53,502 nucleotides of DNA, from NCBI RefSeq assembly GCF_009725235.1, contig NZ_WJFC01000085.1, positions 1 through 53,502 on the forward strand, given 5' to 3'. Both the position numbers and the translations under genes were made by a program. The notes under the pieces are model-generated. The model searched no databases. It had not been told where the DNA came from and was given only the letters and a program-made list of their open reading frames with translations. Of the stretch, positions 44,729 through 53,447 are shown in pieces (position 1 is the stretch's first letter; each line of letters starts with the position of its first letter). Source of the DNA: Scytonema sp. UIC 10036 (GTDB taxonomy: Bacteria; Cyanobacteriota; Cyanobacteriia; Cyanobacteriales; Nostocaceae).

Positions 44729-45967
44729 ATGGCTCCAAATCCCACCATAATGCAAACTGTAGAACAATTGGGTTATCGCGTCACCGTTGGGGACGTGGCA
44801 ACTCAAGCTGGTTTAAATGTTGCAGAAGCAAATCAGGGTTTACTAGCCCTAGCTTCTGATGCTGGTGGACATCTACAAGTTTCAGAGACAGGTGATATTG
44901 TTTACCTATTTCCTAAAAACTTTAGAGTTATTTTACGTAATAAATACTTTCAATTAAGATTGCAGGAATGGTGGCAAAAAATTTGGGGAATTATTTTTTA
45001 CCTGCTCCGGATTTCCTTTGGAATTTTCCTCATTGCGTCCATTGCTCTGATAACCATCTCAATTATCTTCATCATCTCTGCCGTAAACTCAGATCGCGAC
45101 AGTGATGACAGGGGTAGCAGCTTTAGTTTCTTTTATTTCCCCGATCTCTTTTGGTATCTTAGCCCTGACTACGACACTCACCAACGACAAAGACGGCGAG
45201 AAAAAAGCAATCTCAACTTCTTTGAAGCTGTATTTTCGTTTTTATTTGGTGATGGTAACCCCAATGCCAACCTAGAAGAACGCCGTTGGCAAGAAATCGC
45301 TAACGTTATTCGCAACAATCAAGGTGCAATTGTTGCCGAACAGATTGCTCCTTATCTTGATGATATCGGGGAAGGTTCTGCAAAAGAGTACGAAGATTAT
45401 ATGATACCCGTTCTTACTCGTTTTAACGGACAACCCGCAGTCAGCCCTGAAGGAGAAATTGTCTATTACTTTCCAGAATTGCAAGTGAGTGCAGCTAAAA
45501 AGCACTATGACTCCCTATCAGACTACCTCATGGAATTTTCTTGGCGATTCAGTGCAGCCACATCAGGGCAAATTATGTTGAGTGCTGGGTTGGGAGTTGC
45601 CAATTTTGTTGGTGCGCTAGTGCTGGGAAGTTTGTTAAGAGATGGCGTAGCAGCAGCACAGTTAGGAGGATTGGTTGCCTTTGTTCAAGGAATTTACTGG
45701 CTGCTATTAGCTTACGGAACAGGTTTTCTTGTTATACCCTTAATCCGATACTTTTGGATTCAGTGGCGCAACAACAAAATCAGCAGCCGTAACCGCACTC
45801 GACAAGCTCGCGCCAGATTGTTAGCAGATCCAAACACGCAATTGCAGCAAAAAATTTCTTATGCCCGTCAATTTGCCGCAGAAAAAGTCATCGGTACTGA
45901 CGATTTAGCCTACTCCACCGAAACCGACTTGTTAGAACAAGAATTTAGGGAGAATGATGAATTATGA
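44729..45967 (+). CDS. Conserved cyanobacterial membrane protein with two winged-helix-like repeats
   Basis: A 412-residue protein. Two similar modules, GYRVTVGDVATQAGLNVAEANQGLLALASDAGGHLQVSETGDIVYLFP (about 15-62) and IRNNQGAIVAEQIAPYLDD...YMIPVLTRFNGQPAVSPEGEIVYYFPEL (about 190-250), look like winged-helix folds. Each is followed by membrane segments (about 85-125 and 275-335). Homologues occur across cyanobacteria and in plastids of plants, where I recall them only as uncharacterised proteins. The start follows GAGGGAAGAG eight or so bases upstream. The stop codon falls inside a 14-base tandem repeat. Confidence 0.8.
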   Translation: MAPNPTIMQTVEQLGYRVTVGDVATQAGLNVAEANQGLLALASDAGGHLQVSETGDIVYLFPKNFRVILRNKYFQLRLQEWWQKIWGIIFYLLRISFGIFLIASIALITISIIFIISAVNSDRDSDDRGSSFSFFYFPDLFWYLSPDYDTHQRQRRREKSNLNFFEAVFSFLFGDGNPNANLEERRWQEIANVIRNNQGAIVAEQIAPYLDDIGEGSAKEYEDYMIPVLTRFNGQPAVSPEGEIVYYFPELQVSAAKKHYDSLSDYLMEFSWRFSAATSGQIMLSAGLGVANFVGALVLGSLLRDGVAAAQLGGLVAFVQGIYWLLLAYGTGFLVIPLIRYFWIQWRNNKISSRNRTRQARARLLADPNTQLQQKISYARQFAAEKVIGTDDLAYSTETDLLEQEFRENDEL

Positions 45968-46043
45968 ATGATGAATTATGAATGATGAATTATGAATTAT
46001 GAAACTTTCAATTCATAATTTATCATTCATCATTCATAATTTA
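45952..46043. repeat. 14-base tandem repeat with inverted arm between convergent genes
   Basis: Three perfect copies of GAATGATGAATTAT (from 45952, 45966 and 45980) are followed after 20 bases by an inverted, imperfect copy up to the stop codon of the minus-strand SpoIID gene. The + gene's TGA stop (45965-45967) is inside the first copies. Transcribed, this A/T-rich palindrome would fold into a long hairpin that could act as a two-way terminator. Confidence 0.85.
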
Positions 46044-47183
46044 TTTCACTTGAATTGGCGCGAGAGCAACACCTCGGTAATAGTAGTTCAAAATTTGTAA
46101 GTGATTGTAACCGCGTAGTGCTAGATTATACGCTCCCCACTGGCTCATACCTATAGCATGACCAAAGCCAAGCCCTCTTAACGTAAAGCTACCGTTACCA
46201 TTACTGACGGTAAAACGAGTGCTCTTGAGTTTGAGTGCTGTACGCACATCCTCACCTCTGAGTACCTTTTCACCTCGATCGCCCACAATTTTTAGAGCTT
46301 TCACACTGCCATAAGGTGAAGTACTCTCAGTGACAATTTTCTTGACATTGCCAACTTCAGGAATTTGAGCGCTAATTTCCGCAGGAGAAAAGGTTCTAAC
46401 CCAATTACATTCCCTAATATTTTGGTCAAAGTCAGGAACAGCACGCAGGTATGGCTCATAGCTTCCCCACACATTTTCGACATCCTCAGTATGTCCGCCA
46501 GAACAAGCGTGAAACACAGAGAGAATTATTCTATTTTTGTGAGTCAGTACCTTCCCTGCTGTTGCATCCACAGCCGCGTAAGTGGTAGGTGATTCACTCA
46601 CAACGCCTTTGTAAATTTGCCAGCGATCCGGTGTATCACCCAAATCGTAAATGGGATTGTTGCGCTGTCTTTCCCGTTCGTAAAGTGCATAAGTACGGGC
46701 TGCGATCGCTTGTGCTTTCAGCGCTTCTATTGGCCATCGGGAGTTCATCTCCCCACCAAGAACGCTGTAAAGATACTCCTCCATAGCAACCCAGTTAACC
46801 GCAGTTAACCCTTTTTGTGAAGGAACAACTAGAGTTCTACCTCGATACCAGCGATCTCCGATATAGACATACCCTTTACCTGTAGGCTCAATCCAGAATA
46901 AACTAGATCTCCATCGATCCAAAGCAACTCCCCCTGGAACAGCTTGAGCATAGTAAGAACTCAACTCAGGGAGTTGTCCTAAAGTACGACCGCTACCATC
47001 TTTTACAACTGCAGTCGTAGAACTACCGACTCTTACTTGATTAACATCCCTCTCAATGGCGATACGTAAAATCACTGATGCTTGAGCCGGAGCAACCATC
47101 GCTACCCATATCAGGATACCAAGCCACCAATGACGTACTTTAATCTGGGAAAATAAAAAAGTTGGGAACAGTTGGAATTTCAT
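46041..47183 (-). CDS. SpoIID/LytB domain protein
   Basis: Exported protein of 380 residues with a signal segment (about 18-36, ending APAQAS). The SpoIID/LytB domain occupies roughly 125-375: VNWVAMEEYLYSVLGGEMNSRWPIEALKAQAIAARTYAL, with the Glu of GGEM in the position of the catalytic acid of SpoIID lytic transglycosylases, SVFHACSGGHTEDVENVW, and the closing GFGHAIGMSQWGAYNLA. In Bacillus SpoIID cuts glycan strands stripped of peptides. In cyanobacteria the role is unknown, probably peptidoglycan remodelling. It converges with the 44729 gene and follows the DUF928 gene on the minus strand. Confidence 0.92.
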   Translation of the reverse strand: MKFQLFPTFLFSQIKVRHWWLGILIWVAMVAPAQASVILRIAIERDVNQVRVGSSTTAVVKDGSGRTLGQLPELSSYYAQAVPGGVALDRWRSSLFWIEPTGKGYVYIGDRWYRGRTLVVPSQKGLTAVNWVAMEEYLYSVLGGEMNSRWPIEALKAQAIAARTYALYERERQRNNPIYDLGDTPDRWQIYKGVVSESPTTYAAVDATAGKVLTHKNRIILSVFHACSGGHTEDVENVWGSYEPYLRAVPDFDQNIRECNWVRTFSPAEISAQIPEVGNVKKIVTESTSPYGSVKALKIVGDRGEKVLRGEDVRTALKLKSTRFTVSNGNGSFTLRGLGFGHAIGMSQWGAYNLALRGYNHLQILNYYYRGVALAPIQVK

Positions 47184-47307
47184 GCTGACAATACGATTTG
47201 CTTTAGTACCTTGGACGCTTGATAAGTGACGATCGTTTTCTCCACGAGGGATTCACTGCATTAAATATAGATGAATCATCCAGTACTAGCAACGTGTAGG
47301 CGGAATC

Positions 47308-47338
47308 TCTCGTTCCCAGGCTCAGCCTGGGAACGAGA
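47308..47338. repeat. Perfect 15-base palindrome
   Basis: TCTCGTTCCCAGGCT (47308-47322), one base, then its exact complement (47324-47338). It lies just downstream of the DUF928 gene on the minus strand. Near-identical palindromes occur in many cyanobacterial genomes. It would form a very stable hairpin and could end transcription of the operon before the SpoIID gene. Confidence 0.85.
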
Positions 47339-47344
47339 TGAGGG

Positions 47345-48166
47345 TCACTGTTCACTGGCTACTGTTAGCGGTTGTGTCACGAACTGAGTTAAACCAACAC
47401 TCGTTAGCAATTCCTTCCAATTTTCAGCAAGCGTTGCATCGTTAGGATTTTTCTGACGCAATTGTGCCAGTGTCGTCAGTGCTTCATGCCATATTCCATT
47501 GTTGGCATAGATTGCAATTTGCTGTATTGGTTCTGCTTTTCGCAGTTGCTCTTGAATGGCTTGACTCAGATTAACTCGTTGCACCACGCCCTCAACAAAA
47601 ATAGGAGTTTCTTGCCCTTCGCGATCGCAGTAAACATTCAAGAACCAGCGATATTGTTTGCCTACTGCCAGTGGAGGTAGAGGAACGCCAATAACTCCCG
47701 CTACATTTGGAAGAGAAATGGCTGTTTTGTAGATTGGAGTTGACTGGTCATCAAGCAACTCAAAATCTGCCGGATACTTAGAGCTCTTATTGTAAGGCGT
47801 GTAGAACCATAGGATGGGACGTTCTACTGACGTTAAACCCCATACATTTGTAATAGTAGGTTGTGACTCAGTAGCAGGGACGAGGGCAGTCAGTTGCAAT
47901 TCTACATCTTTTGGACACCCAGTTCGTCTAGCTCCACCATAACGACGACCTCCTGGAGAGGATATACCTTTAGGAAGTTGAGGTAAAATCAGCCGAATGG
48001 GTTGTCTGCGAGGTCTTGATTTAGACTCAGGCGGGGTGAGATTAGGACGTTCTGTTGCACTTGGTCGAGCAGGTTGCGCGATCGCCCAAGTTGAGCTTAC
48101 TGGTAAACTGACGCAGCCGAAGGCAACTGCCAAAATTAGTTTTCTCAAACCCGATTTTGCTATCAT
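47345..48166 (-). CDS. DUF928 domain protein
   Basis: Exported cyanobacterial protein of 273 residues. It has a signal peptide (about 1-30, ending AIAQ) and a Pro/Arg-rich stretch (32-75), then the DUF928 domain (about 80-265), including GARRTGCPKDVELQLTALVP, VERPILWFYTPY and KQYRWFLNVYCDRE, and ending in a helical part with NGIWHEALTTLAQLR. The function is unknown. DUF928 genes are often found near CHAT, CHASE2 and DUF1822 genes, as here, which suggests a shared envelope or stress role. The preceding gene is separated only by the C-rich repeat. Confidence 0.88.
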   Translation of the reverse strand: MIAKSGLRKLILAVAFGCVSLPVSSTWAIAQPARPSATERPNLTPPESKSRPRRQPIRLILPQLPKGISSPGGRRYGGARRTGCPKDVELQLTALVPATESQPTITNVWGLTSVERPILWFYTPYNKSSKYPADFELLDDQSTPIYKTAISLPNVAGVIGVPLPPLAVGKQYRWFLNVYCDREGQETPIFVEGVVQRVNLSQAIQEQLRKAEPIQQIAIYANNGIWHEALTTLAQLRQKNPNDATLAENWKELLTSVGLTQFVTQPLTVASEQ

Positions 48167-48213
48167 AACTAGTTACTTAACTGAGTTTATTTAATTAAAT
48201 TTAATAAATCACT

Positions 48214-48275
48214 CCCCTACCCCTACCCCCTACCCCTACCCCTACCCCTACCCCTACACCCTACCCCTACCCCTA
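48214..48275. repeat. CCCCTA tandem repeat, G-quadruplex forming on the minus strand
   Basis: About ten units of CCCCTA/CCCCTAC. On the minus strand this reads as runs of GGGG separated by TA or similar, able to form a G-quadruplex in DNA or in the mRNA between the CHAT-CHASE2 and DUF928 genes. The TAG stop codon of the CHAT-CHASE2 gene (48273-48275) is the last unit. Confidence 0.88.
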
Positions 48276-50597
48276 TTTTTGAACTGAGGTAGCAACAACA
48301 GTCACAACTAAAGCCAAAGCAGAAGGAACAAATGGCACCCAGTATCCTTGTATTAACATACCAAAGCAAAGTATGTAGACAGAGCCAGAAACAACACCAA
48401 CAAAAAGCGCCAATTTAGGCAACGAACGGACTCGCCAAGCAAAAACTCCTCCTATGGCAGACCACCCCAAGATCCACACGACTTCAACGAATGGTGATAA
48501 AACTTGCAATTGCTTGCGCCCATCCAAAACCGTGCTGATAATTTGACTTACCATATGCGCTTGTACAAACACTCCCGCCATTTGCTCATCTAACTTACTC
48601 CCATAAGGAGTTGCCCAATAATCCGGGTAATCACCTCTAGCAGCCACCCCAATTAAAACAATTTTGTCCTTAACTGCACTCGGATTAATAGGAGTAGACA
48701 GAATTTGTGTCAGCGTTACCTGCTTGGCAATAATTTTTGATGAACGATAATTCAGCAAAATTTGACCGCCATTAGTATCAATACTTTGATAACCGCCAGT
48801 GCGAGGTTGCAAACCTGGAAAAACCGTTTTGCCAAGTTGTAAATCTCCACTTGGTGTAAACTTTGGTTGAATACCTTCTGCCAATAAATAGCGGAATGCC
48901 AATTGTATACTAAAGGCAAAAGAAGCCGGACACAAAGAGATTGCCTCCGGGTCCATAAAAAGGAGATGTCGGCGCACAACTCCATCAGGATCGTGAACAA
49001 AGTCACTAAATCCCAAACGTTCTTCTGGAACTTCAGGTGGTGGTTCAATACCGTTTACAGATGTAACTCCATCACTCCCCTTACAAACCCCAACTAAATT
49101 TTCGGTTTGCTGAAGACGGGTAATTAAATTTGGGTCTTGAGCTTTAAAATCTCTGTAGAGATCCAAACCAATAGCACGGGGTTGATGTTGCTCGAGTTTT
49201 TCCAAAAGTTGGTTAAGGGAGCGATCCGAAAGAGATTTTCCATCTAAACGTTCGCCGTTACGCCGTTGTTGTGCAATATCAGCATCCTCAATAGTCACCA
49301 CCAGCAAGCGATCGTCCGGTTTCTCATTAGAAATAGCAGGACGCACTGCCATCATATGGTCAAAAGCTTGAAGTTCCGGTCCTTGTAGCCATCCTAGAAA
49401 CCTCAACCCGCAGACTAAGGCAGTCACCACCACAGAAGAGAACAACGCTACAGTAATCTTAGGTGAAGGTGGGGGTGGCAAAGGAAGTGGTTCTGGTTCT
49501 AAGGGTAACAATTCAACTTTGCCTGTAATCTGCTGCCAAGAAGGAGGAGCTTCTGCCAAATTTTGACAGATTGCGGGTAACCAGGTAGCACAAGGAAACT
49601 TATCTTCAAGACCTTGTAATCGTTCTCTTGCCTCTCGCACTGCTAAGTAGAACAACTCACCACTGGCAAACCCTTTTAAAAAATACTTTAAAAATTCCTG
49701 CGCTACCAAATCTGGAACGGGTTCGCGCATCACAATCATCTGGGGAATTTGCAAATCGGCTAAATCTCGCGCCAATCCCAATCCATCACAGGAGTTAAAC
49801 ATTGCCAGTTGTAAACCACGTTCCACAGCTTTTCGCAGAGCGTACCTGAGTTCGCTGATAGTTAGGCTATCGGTGCTATTTATATATATCCGTCCGGTGC
49901 AATCTTTCCCATGACTGGAACTATGACCTGCAAAGAAAAGAATATCCCAACTATTGCCCCAAAGCAGGTCGGTTAAGTCTTTGCGCTGCGGTTCCACCAA
50001 CAAAGTGACATTTGCATCGTTAAGTTGTTGTAGTAAATTCAGGTCAGCCTCAGTATCAATCCCATGACTGTTCCCAACAATTGCTAGAATGTTAACTTTA
50101 TCGTTACGTGTTTTCTTGGAGGCTACCCGCTCGTATCTGAGTGACGCTATAGCCACCTCAGCCTTTGGATAGCGCTCCAGTACGTCCCAGAGATGCCAGG
50201 GCAAACGCTTTAATTGATAATCTTCTGTTTGCAAAATAACACGCAACTCATCCGTAGGCAGCAATTTTTCCAGCCATTTCTCCCGGACGGGGCGAAACTC
50301 CTCAGATTTTAGCCACGTATTAAAACGCGATCGCAAAATATGTGCTGCATTTTGACAATCCTGAGTCACAGACACATTTGTCACTTGTACTTTGTCAGCA
50401 GACAGACGATAGCGACTGCCTATCTGTCGGTAGCTAGCTTGCCAGTGATTGTAATACAGTGGCATTTCTGCTGCCGCAGGCAATCGCCCAGTAATTTCGG
50501 TTGAGGGACGCTCACCTTCTTCACCAATCTGAAGGGTAACGGAAAATCCTTGCTCAAAGCTACCGTCAGCGAATTTTAATACGACTAATTTACACAT
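48273..50597 (-). CDS. CHAT-CHASE2 membrane protein (caspase-like protease fused to a sensor)
   Basis: A 774-residue protein. Residues about 165-345 form a CHAT caspase-like domain with His225 in FFAGHSSS and Cys270 in MFNSCDG as the probable catalytic pair. A Pro-rich linker (364-380) leads to a membrane segment (381-400). A CHASE2 sensory domain (about 405-690) follows, with the family-like LQAFDHMMAVRP start, RAIGLDLYRDF and the DKIVLIGVAARGDYPDYWATPYG block, and three C-terminal membrane segments end the chain (about 705-770). CHASE2 is usually extracytoplasmic and fused to kinases or cyclases; here it would pass an outside signal to a cytoplasmic protease. The N-terminal 165 residues are not recognised. 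Confidence 0.92.
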   Translation of the reverse strand: MCKLVVLKFADGSFEQGFSVTLQIGEEGERPSTEITGRLPAAAEMPLYYNHWQASYRQIGSRYRLSADKVQVTNVSVTQDCQNAAHILRSRFNTWLKSEEFRPVREKWLEKLLPTDELRVILQTEDYQLKRLPWHLWDVLERYPKAEVAIASLRYERVASKKTRNDKVNILAIVGNSHGIDTEADLNLLQQLNDANVTLLVEPQRKDLTDLLWGNSWDILFFAGHSSSHGKDCTGRIYINSTDSLTISELRYALRKAVERGLQLAMFNSCDGLGLARDLADLQIPQMIVMREPVPDLVAQEFLKYFLKGFASGELFYLAVREARERLQGLEDKFPCATWLPAICQNLAEAPPSWQQITGKVELLPLEPEPLPLPPPPSPKITVALFSSVVVTALVCGLRFLGWLQGPELQAFDHMMAVRPAISNEKPDDRLLVVTIEDADIAQQRRNGERLDGKSLSDRSLNQLLEKLEQHQPRAIGLDLYRDFKAQDPNLITRLQQTENLVGVCKGSDGVTSVNGIEPPPEVPEERLGFSDFVHDPDGVVRRHLLFMDPEAISLCPASFAFSIQLAFRYLLAEGIQPKFTPSGDLQLGKTVFPGLQPRTGGYQSIDTNGGQILLNYRSSKIIAKQVTLTQILSTPINPSAVKDKIVLIGVAARGDYPDYWATPYGSKLDEQMAGVFVQAHMVSQIISTVLDGRKQLQVLSPFVEVVWILGWSAIGGVFAWRVRSLPKLALFVGVVSGSVYILCFGMLIQGYWVPFVPSALALVVTVVATSVQK

Positions 50598-50639
50598 AAC
50601 ACGAAAGTATTCAGCTTTGTCGTATGAAGTTATGAAGTA

Positions 50640-50715
50640 TCAAAACAAGAATTCAGTGAAAAAGATTTTTATTCTTTATACTTCATTCTTTATCCTTTAT
50701 CCTTCGTCCTTCACT
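50640..50715. repeat. Short T/C-rich tandem repeat
   Basis: Degenerate seven-base units (CTTTATC, CTTTATC, CTTCGTC, CTTCAC) between the DUF1822 and CHAT-CHASE2 genes. It is another of the short tandem repeats that mark gene junctions in this window. Confidence 0.6.
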
Positions 50716-50717
50716 CA

Positions 50718-51680
50718 CTAAATCACAAAGTGTTCTGTGACACTAGCATCATTTAAGCCTAACTTAACGCTAAATTGTTCTCCCGGTTCACCCTTAAACT
50801 GTAATTGAATGTAATTATCTGCATTTCTAGCTTGCGATTCCAGAAAAACCGAGCCAGACTCATCTAGCACCGTTAATTGCAAACCAGGTATTAAGTAACT
50901 ATTGTTACCAGTAGGATGCACCTGAAGACGAACACTCATTTGTGAGTTTGTATCTGGTCGTATTTCCACTATTAACATGACGGGTTGATTGGCAATTTGG
51001 ATTCCCAAATCGATCAATTTTCCACGTTTAGTGAGTGAATCCTTTTCTTGCGTGCGGTCAACAATATCACTGTTCCGAAAAGCATAAACCGGTCTTAATT
51101 CTGGCTGATTCCATAACGATTCAAGAGTTTGCCAACCTGCATCAAAGACACCATTGAGCCATTGACTCAGATTTACCAGAGTTTTCCTTGGGCTTTGCCG
51201 CAGTTGAGCCAAATGTTCGATCAAATTTTCCAAAGGTTGAAGTTGGTTTAAAGGTAATCGTTCCGTAGCAACGCTAGGGACAAAGCCAAGTAAATTGGCA
51301 TCCTCAGAAGATTCATTGATTTGAACAACAACATATCCTACCCGTTCTTCCCAAGTTTCTGGAGGAATGTAACAAATTTGCTCGAAGCGATGTACCGGAC
51401 GGCACTCCAAACGACCTATTCCAGGTATTTCCAAATCAGCAATATCAGCGCATATACGTATTACACGGTTCCAAGTATCACTTTTATTTAACTGAGTGGA
51501 AATCCCCATAAACTCCAAATACTCATGCACCACCCATACACAAAGAGTATTGAGCCGAACCTGTGCAGCTTTTTCGGGAGTTGGTTGCTCGTTGGCAAAC
51601 TTCTCAGCAGTTCTGCGAGCCGCCAGTGTAATAGGCACAGTCAATGGAATATCCTCTAGCTCATAGATGGTGCGCGTCAT
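50718..51680 (-). CDS. DUF1822 family protein
   Basis: A 320-residue soluble protein. It starts RTIYELEDIPLTVPITLAARRTAEKFA, and has NTLCVWVVHEYLEFMGI and ERVGYVVVQINESSEDANLLGFVPSVA, typical of DUF1822, followed by LINLSQWLNGVFDAGWQTLESL-type residues near 170-195 and a beta-rich C-terminus (220-320). The function is unknown. DUF1822 genes in cyanobacteria are repeatedly found beside CHAT-domain genes and sigma factors. It lies 120 bases upstream of the CHAT-CHASE2 gene on the same strand. Confidence 0.9.
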   Translation of the reverse strand: MTRTIYELEDIPLTVPITLAARRTAEKFANEQPTPEKAAQVRLNTLCVWVVHEYLEFMGISTQLNKSDTWNRVIRICADIADLEIPGIGRLECRPVHRFEQICYIPPETWEERVGYVVVQINESSEDANLLGFVPSVATERLPLNQLQPLENLIEHLAQLRQSPRKTLVNLSQWLNGVFDAGWQTLESLWNQPELRPVYAFRNSDIVDRTQEKDSLTKRGKLIDLGIQIANQPVMLIVEIRPDTNSQMSVRLQVHPTGNNSYLIPGLQLTVLDESGSVFLESQARNADNYIQLQFKGEPGEQFSVKLGLNDASVTEHFVI

Positions 51681-51760
51681 AGTTGAATCCCCAGTTAATG
51701 AGTGCTGCTAAATACTTGTCGGTCTAAATTACGGATTTTATGCAACAAAGTTGCTAAGGG

Positions 51761-51790
51761 CTAATAGCTAATAGCTATTAGCTATTAGCA
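51761..51790. repeat. TAATAGC heptamer repeat with palindromic centre
   Basis: TAATAGC copies meet inverted GCTATTA copies, making a short palindrome directly downstream of the TPR-CHAT stop codon. It may serve as a weak terminator. Confidence 0.65.
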
Positions 51791-53260
51791 TTACAGCCAA
51801 TTCCCAATTAAAACATAAGCAGACCAAAAGCTGGGTGTGTTAAAGTTCGGATGCTTCAACATTTGCACCTGAGCGCGGCGAAGAGCTTCGGCTTTTGAGA
51901 TGTTGGGATTTTTGAGTTCTCGGTAAAAAGCACCAACGAACTGGGCTGTTGATTCATCATCAATTTGCCATAGAGAAGCTACTGTACTGCGTGCGCCTGC
52001 TTTGATAGCGGCTCCTGCAAGACCAAGTGCTGCTCGGTTGTCTCCGGCTGCTGTTTTACAAGCACTTAAAACGAGCAGTTGTATTGCTTCTGGTCTAACA
52101 TCATCTCGTTGGCGTAATATACTACCAAATTGAGAAATGTCAATTGGTCCGTCGGAAGCCAAAATAAAAGTTTTATCAGCACGGGAACTAAACTCACCAT
52201 GGGTGGCTAGATGCACGATACTGAATGGAACATTACTGACTTTGTTTTCTAAAGCTTTGCTAGTAAATTCCCCATCCACCAAGCTTGTCGTTGATACACC
52301 TGCTTGGGAAATTAAGTTTAATTCTGTTTTAATGGCAGGCAAACGTGAAAAACGATCCGAAAACTCTGGAGGTGGTTCGGTTAGCCCCGCAGTCAGAGCG
52401 TTTAGTTGTTGTCGCACGAGTGGTTTGGGTTCAAAAAGTTGTAAACCCACGCTCAGGGCAACGGCGTACTTCTCAACTAAGTACTGCTTACCATCATAAA
52501 GAACTGTTGGTGGTATGTTTCGCAAAGCTCCATCTAGTACAAAGACTAGGGTATTGACTCCACTAGTTTCTAATTCTGACTCTATGGGTTGGATTAACCA
52601 ATTATAAACTTGTTGTGACTGTGCTTTGAATGCTTGAATTGCAGATGGTCTGACCAGATTTCGCCGCAACTCACTTAATGTTTTTTCCACTTCTGGTTGG
52701 GTAATTTCGCGACCGTAGACCCGAAGGGGTTTTTTGGGAATTTTAACAATGACTTGGAGTTTGTTTTCTAGAACGATTGGGTAGAGAATAGCTGCAGTTG
52801 GGTTATCTCGATCCACAACTTTATCAATCAGCACTCTCTGCCCTTGCAAACAAGCTTCCCGAAAGAAGTTATCGAGTTCTGCCAACTGTAGTGCTTCTAT
52901 GCGCTGACGTGCTTTCTCTAGAATTTTTACATCGGGTTGCTCTTGTTGAGACTGTAGCAGTAATTCTACCGATTGTCTGTAGACAGGTTCTACACTGTCT
53001 CGAAAGGTAAATTGCACGTTTTGGTTAACTGCTACAAGATCGCTGCGGAGTGACTGAAGCGTATCGACAGCAGCATCATACGCGGCGATCGCTCCTTTAA
53101 TATCTCCTTGTGCTTTGAGTAATCTTCCCAACTGCCATTGCCATCGGTAAGTAATCTCTGGTGCATTGCTTGTTTGTGCTAGAAACAATGCTTGCTGGGT
53201 TAGCTTTTGCGATTCCGACAACTGCTTGGTTTGTTCGTATAAACTTCCCAAACTTCCCAA
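51791..53260 (-). CDS. TPR-CHAT caspase-like protein, N-terminal side broken
   Basis: At least 489 residues. TPR helices cover about 1-80 and continue upstream in the same frame (AVQQARNLGDKRAEAYALGS). The CHAT domain (about 175-489) has His354 in LATHG and Cys401 in LSACKTA, with the typical AGARSTVASLWQIDDE and SFWSAYVLIGNW. HetF-like TPR-CHAT proteins usually have many more TPRs. Here the frame upstream of 53320 is replaced by a low-complexity repeat and stops at about 53450. The TTG at 53260 is only a nominal start. The gene is either truncated, a pseudogene, or begins in an unusual way; the CHAT half looks intact. Confidence 0.82.
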   Translation of the reverse strand: MGSLGSLYEQTKQLSESQKLTQQALFLAQTSNAPEITYRWQWQLGRLLKAQGDIKGAIAAYDAAVDTLQSLRSDLVAVNQNVQFTFRDSVEPVYRQSVELLLQSQQEQPDVKILEKARQRIEALQLAELDNFFREACLQGQRVLIDKVVDRDNPTAAILYPIVLENKLQVIVKIPKKPLRVYGREITQPEVEKTLSELRRNLVRPSAIQAFKAQSQQVYNWLIQPIESELETSGVNTLVFVLDGALRNIPPTVLYDGKQYLVEKYAVALSVGLQLFEPKPLVRQQLNALTAGLTEPPPEFSDRFSRLPAIKTELNLISQAGVSTTSLVDGEFTSKALENKVSNVPFSIVHLATHGEFSSRADKTFILASDGPIDISQFGSILRQRDDVRPEAIQLLVLSACKTAAGDNRAALGLAGAAIKAGARSTVASLWQIDDESTAQFVGAFYRELKNPNISKAEALRRAQVQMLKHPNFNTPSFWSAYVLIGNWL

Positions 53261-53330
53261 AGCATAGGCTTCTGCTCGTTTGTCCCCTAAATTGCGGGCT
53301 TGTTGAACGGCGGTGGCGAGAATCTCACCA

Positions 53331-53447
53331 ATTTTGGATTTTGGATTTGGGATTTTGGATTGATGGATTTGGGATTGATGGATTTTGGATTTGGGATTTG
53401 GGATTTGGGATTTGGGGATTTTGGATTTTTGATTTGTGATTTTTTGA
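53331..53447. repeat. TTTGGGA/TTTTGGATT low-complexity tandem repeat
   Basis: About 115 bases of tandem units such as GGATTTGGGATT and GGATTGATGGATTT. On the minus strand it is an open frame reading Pro, Lys, Ser, Ile and Asn, continuous with the TPR-CHAT gene, with a stop codon just beyond (53450-53452). Repeats of this type are scattered in Nostocales genomes. Confidence 0.85.

Noticed and set aside
52137..52499. A 120-codon + strand frame
   Set aside because: It lies opposite the well-supported CHAT domain of the TPR-CHAT gene and has no features of its own.
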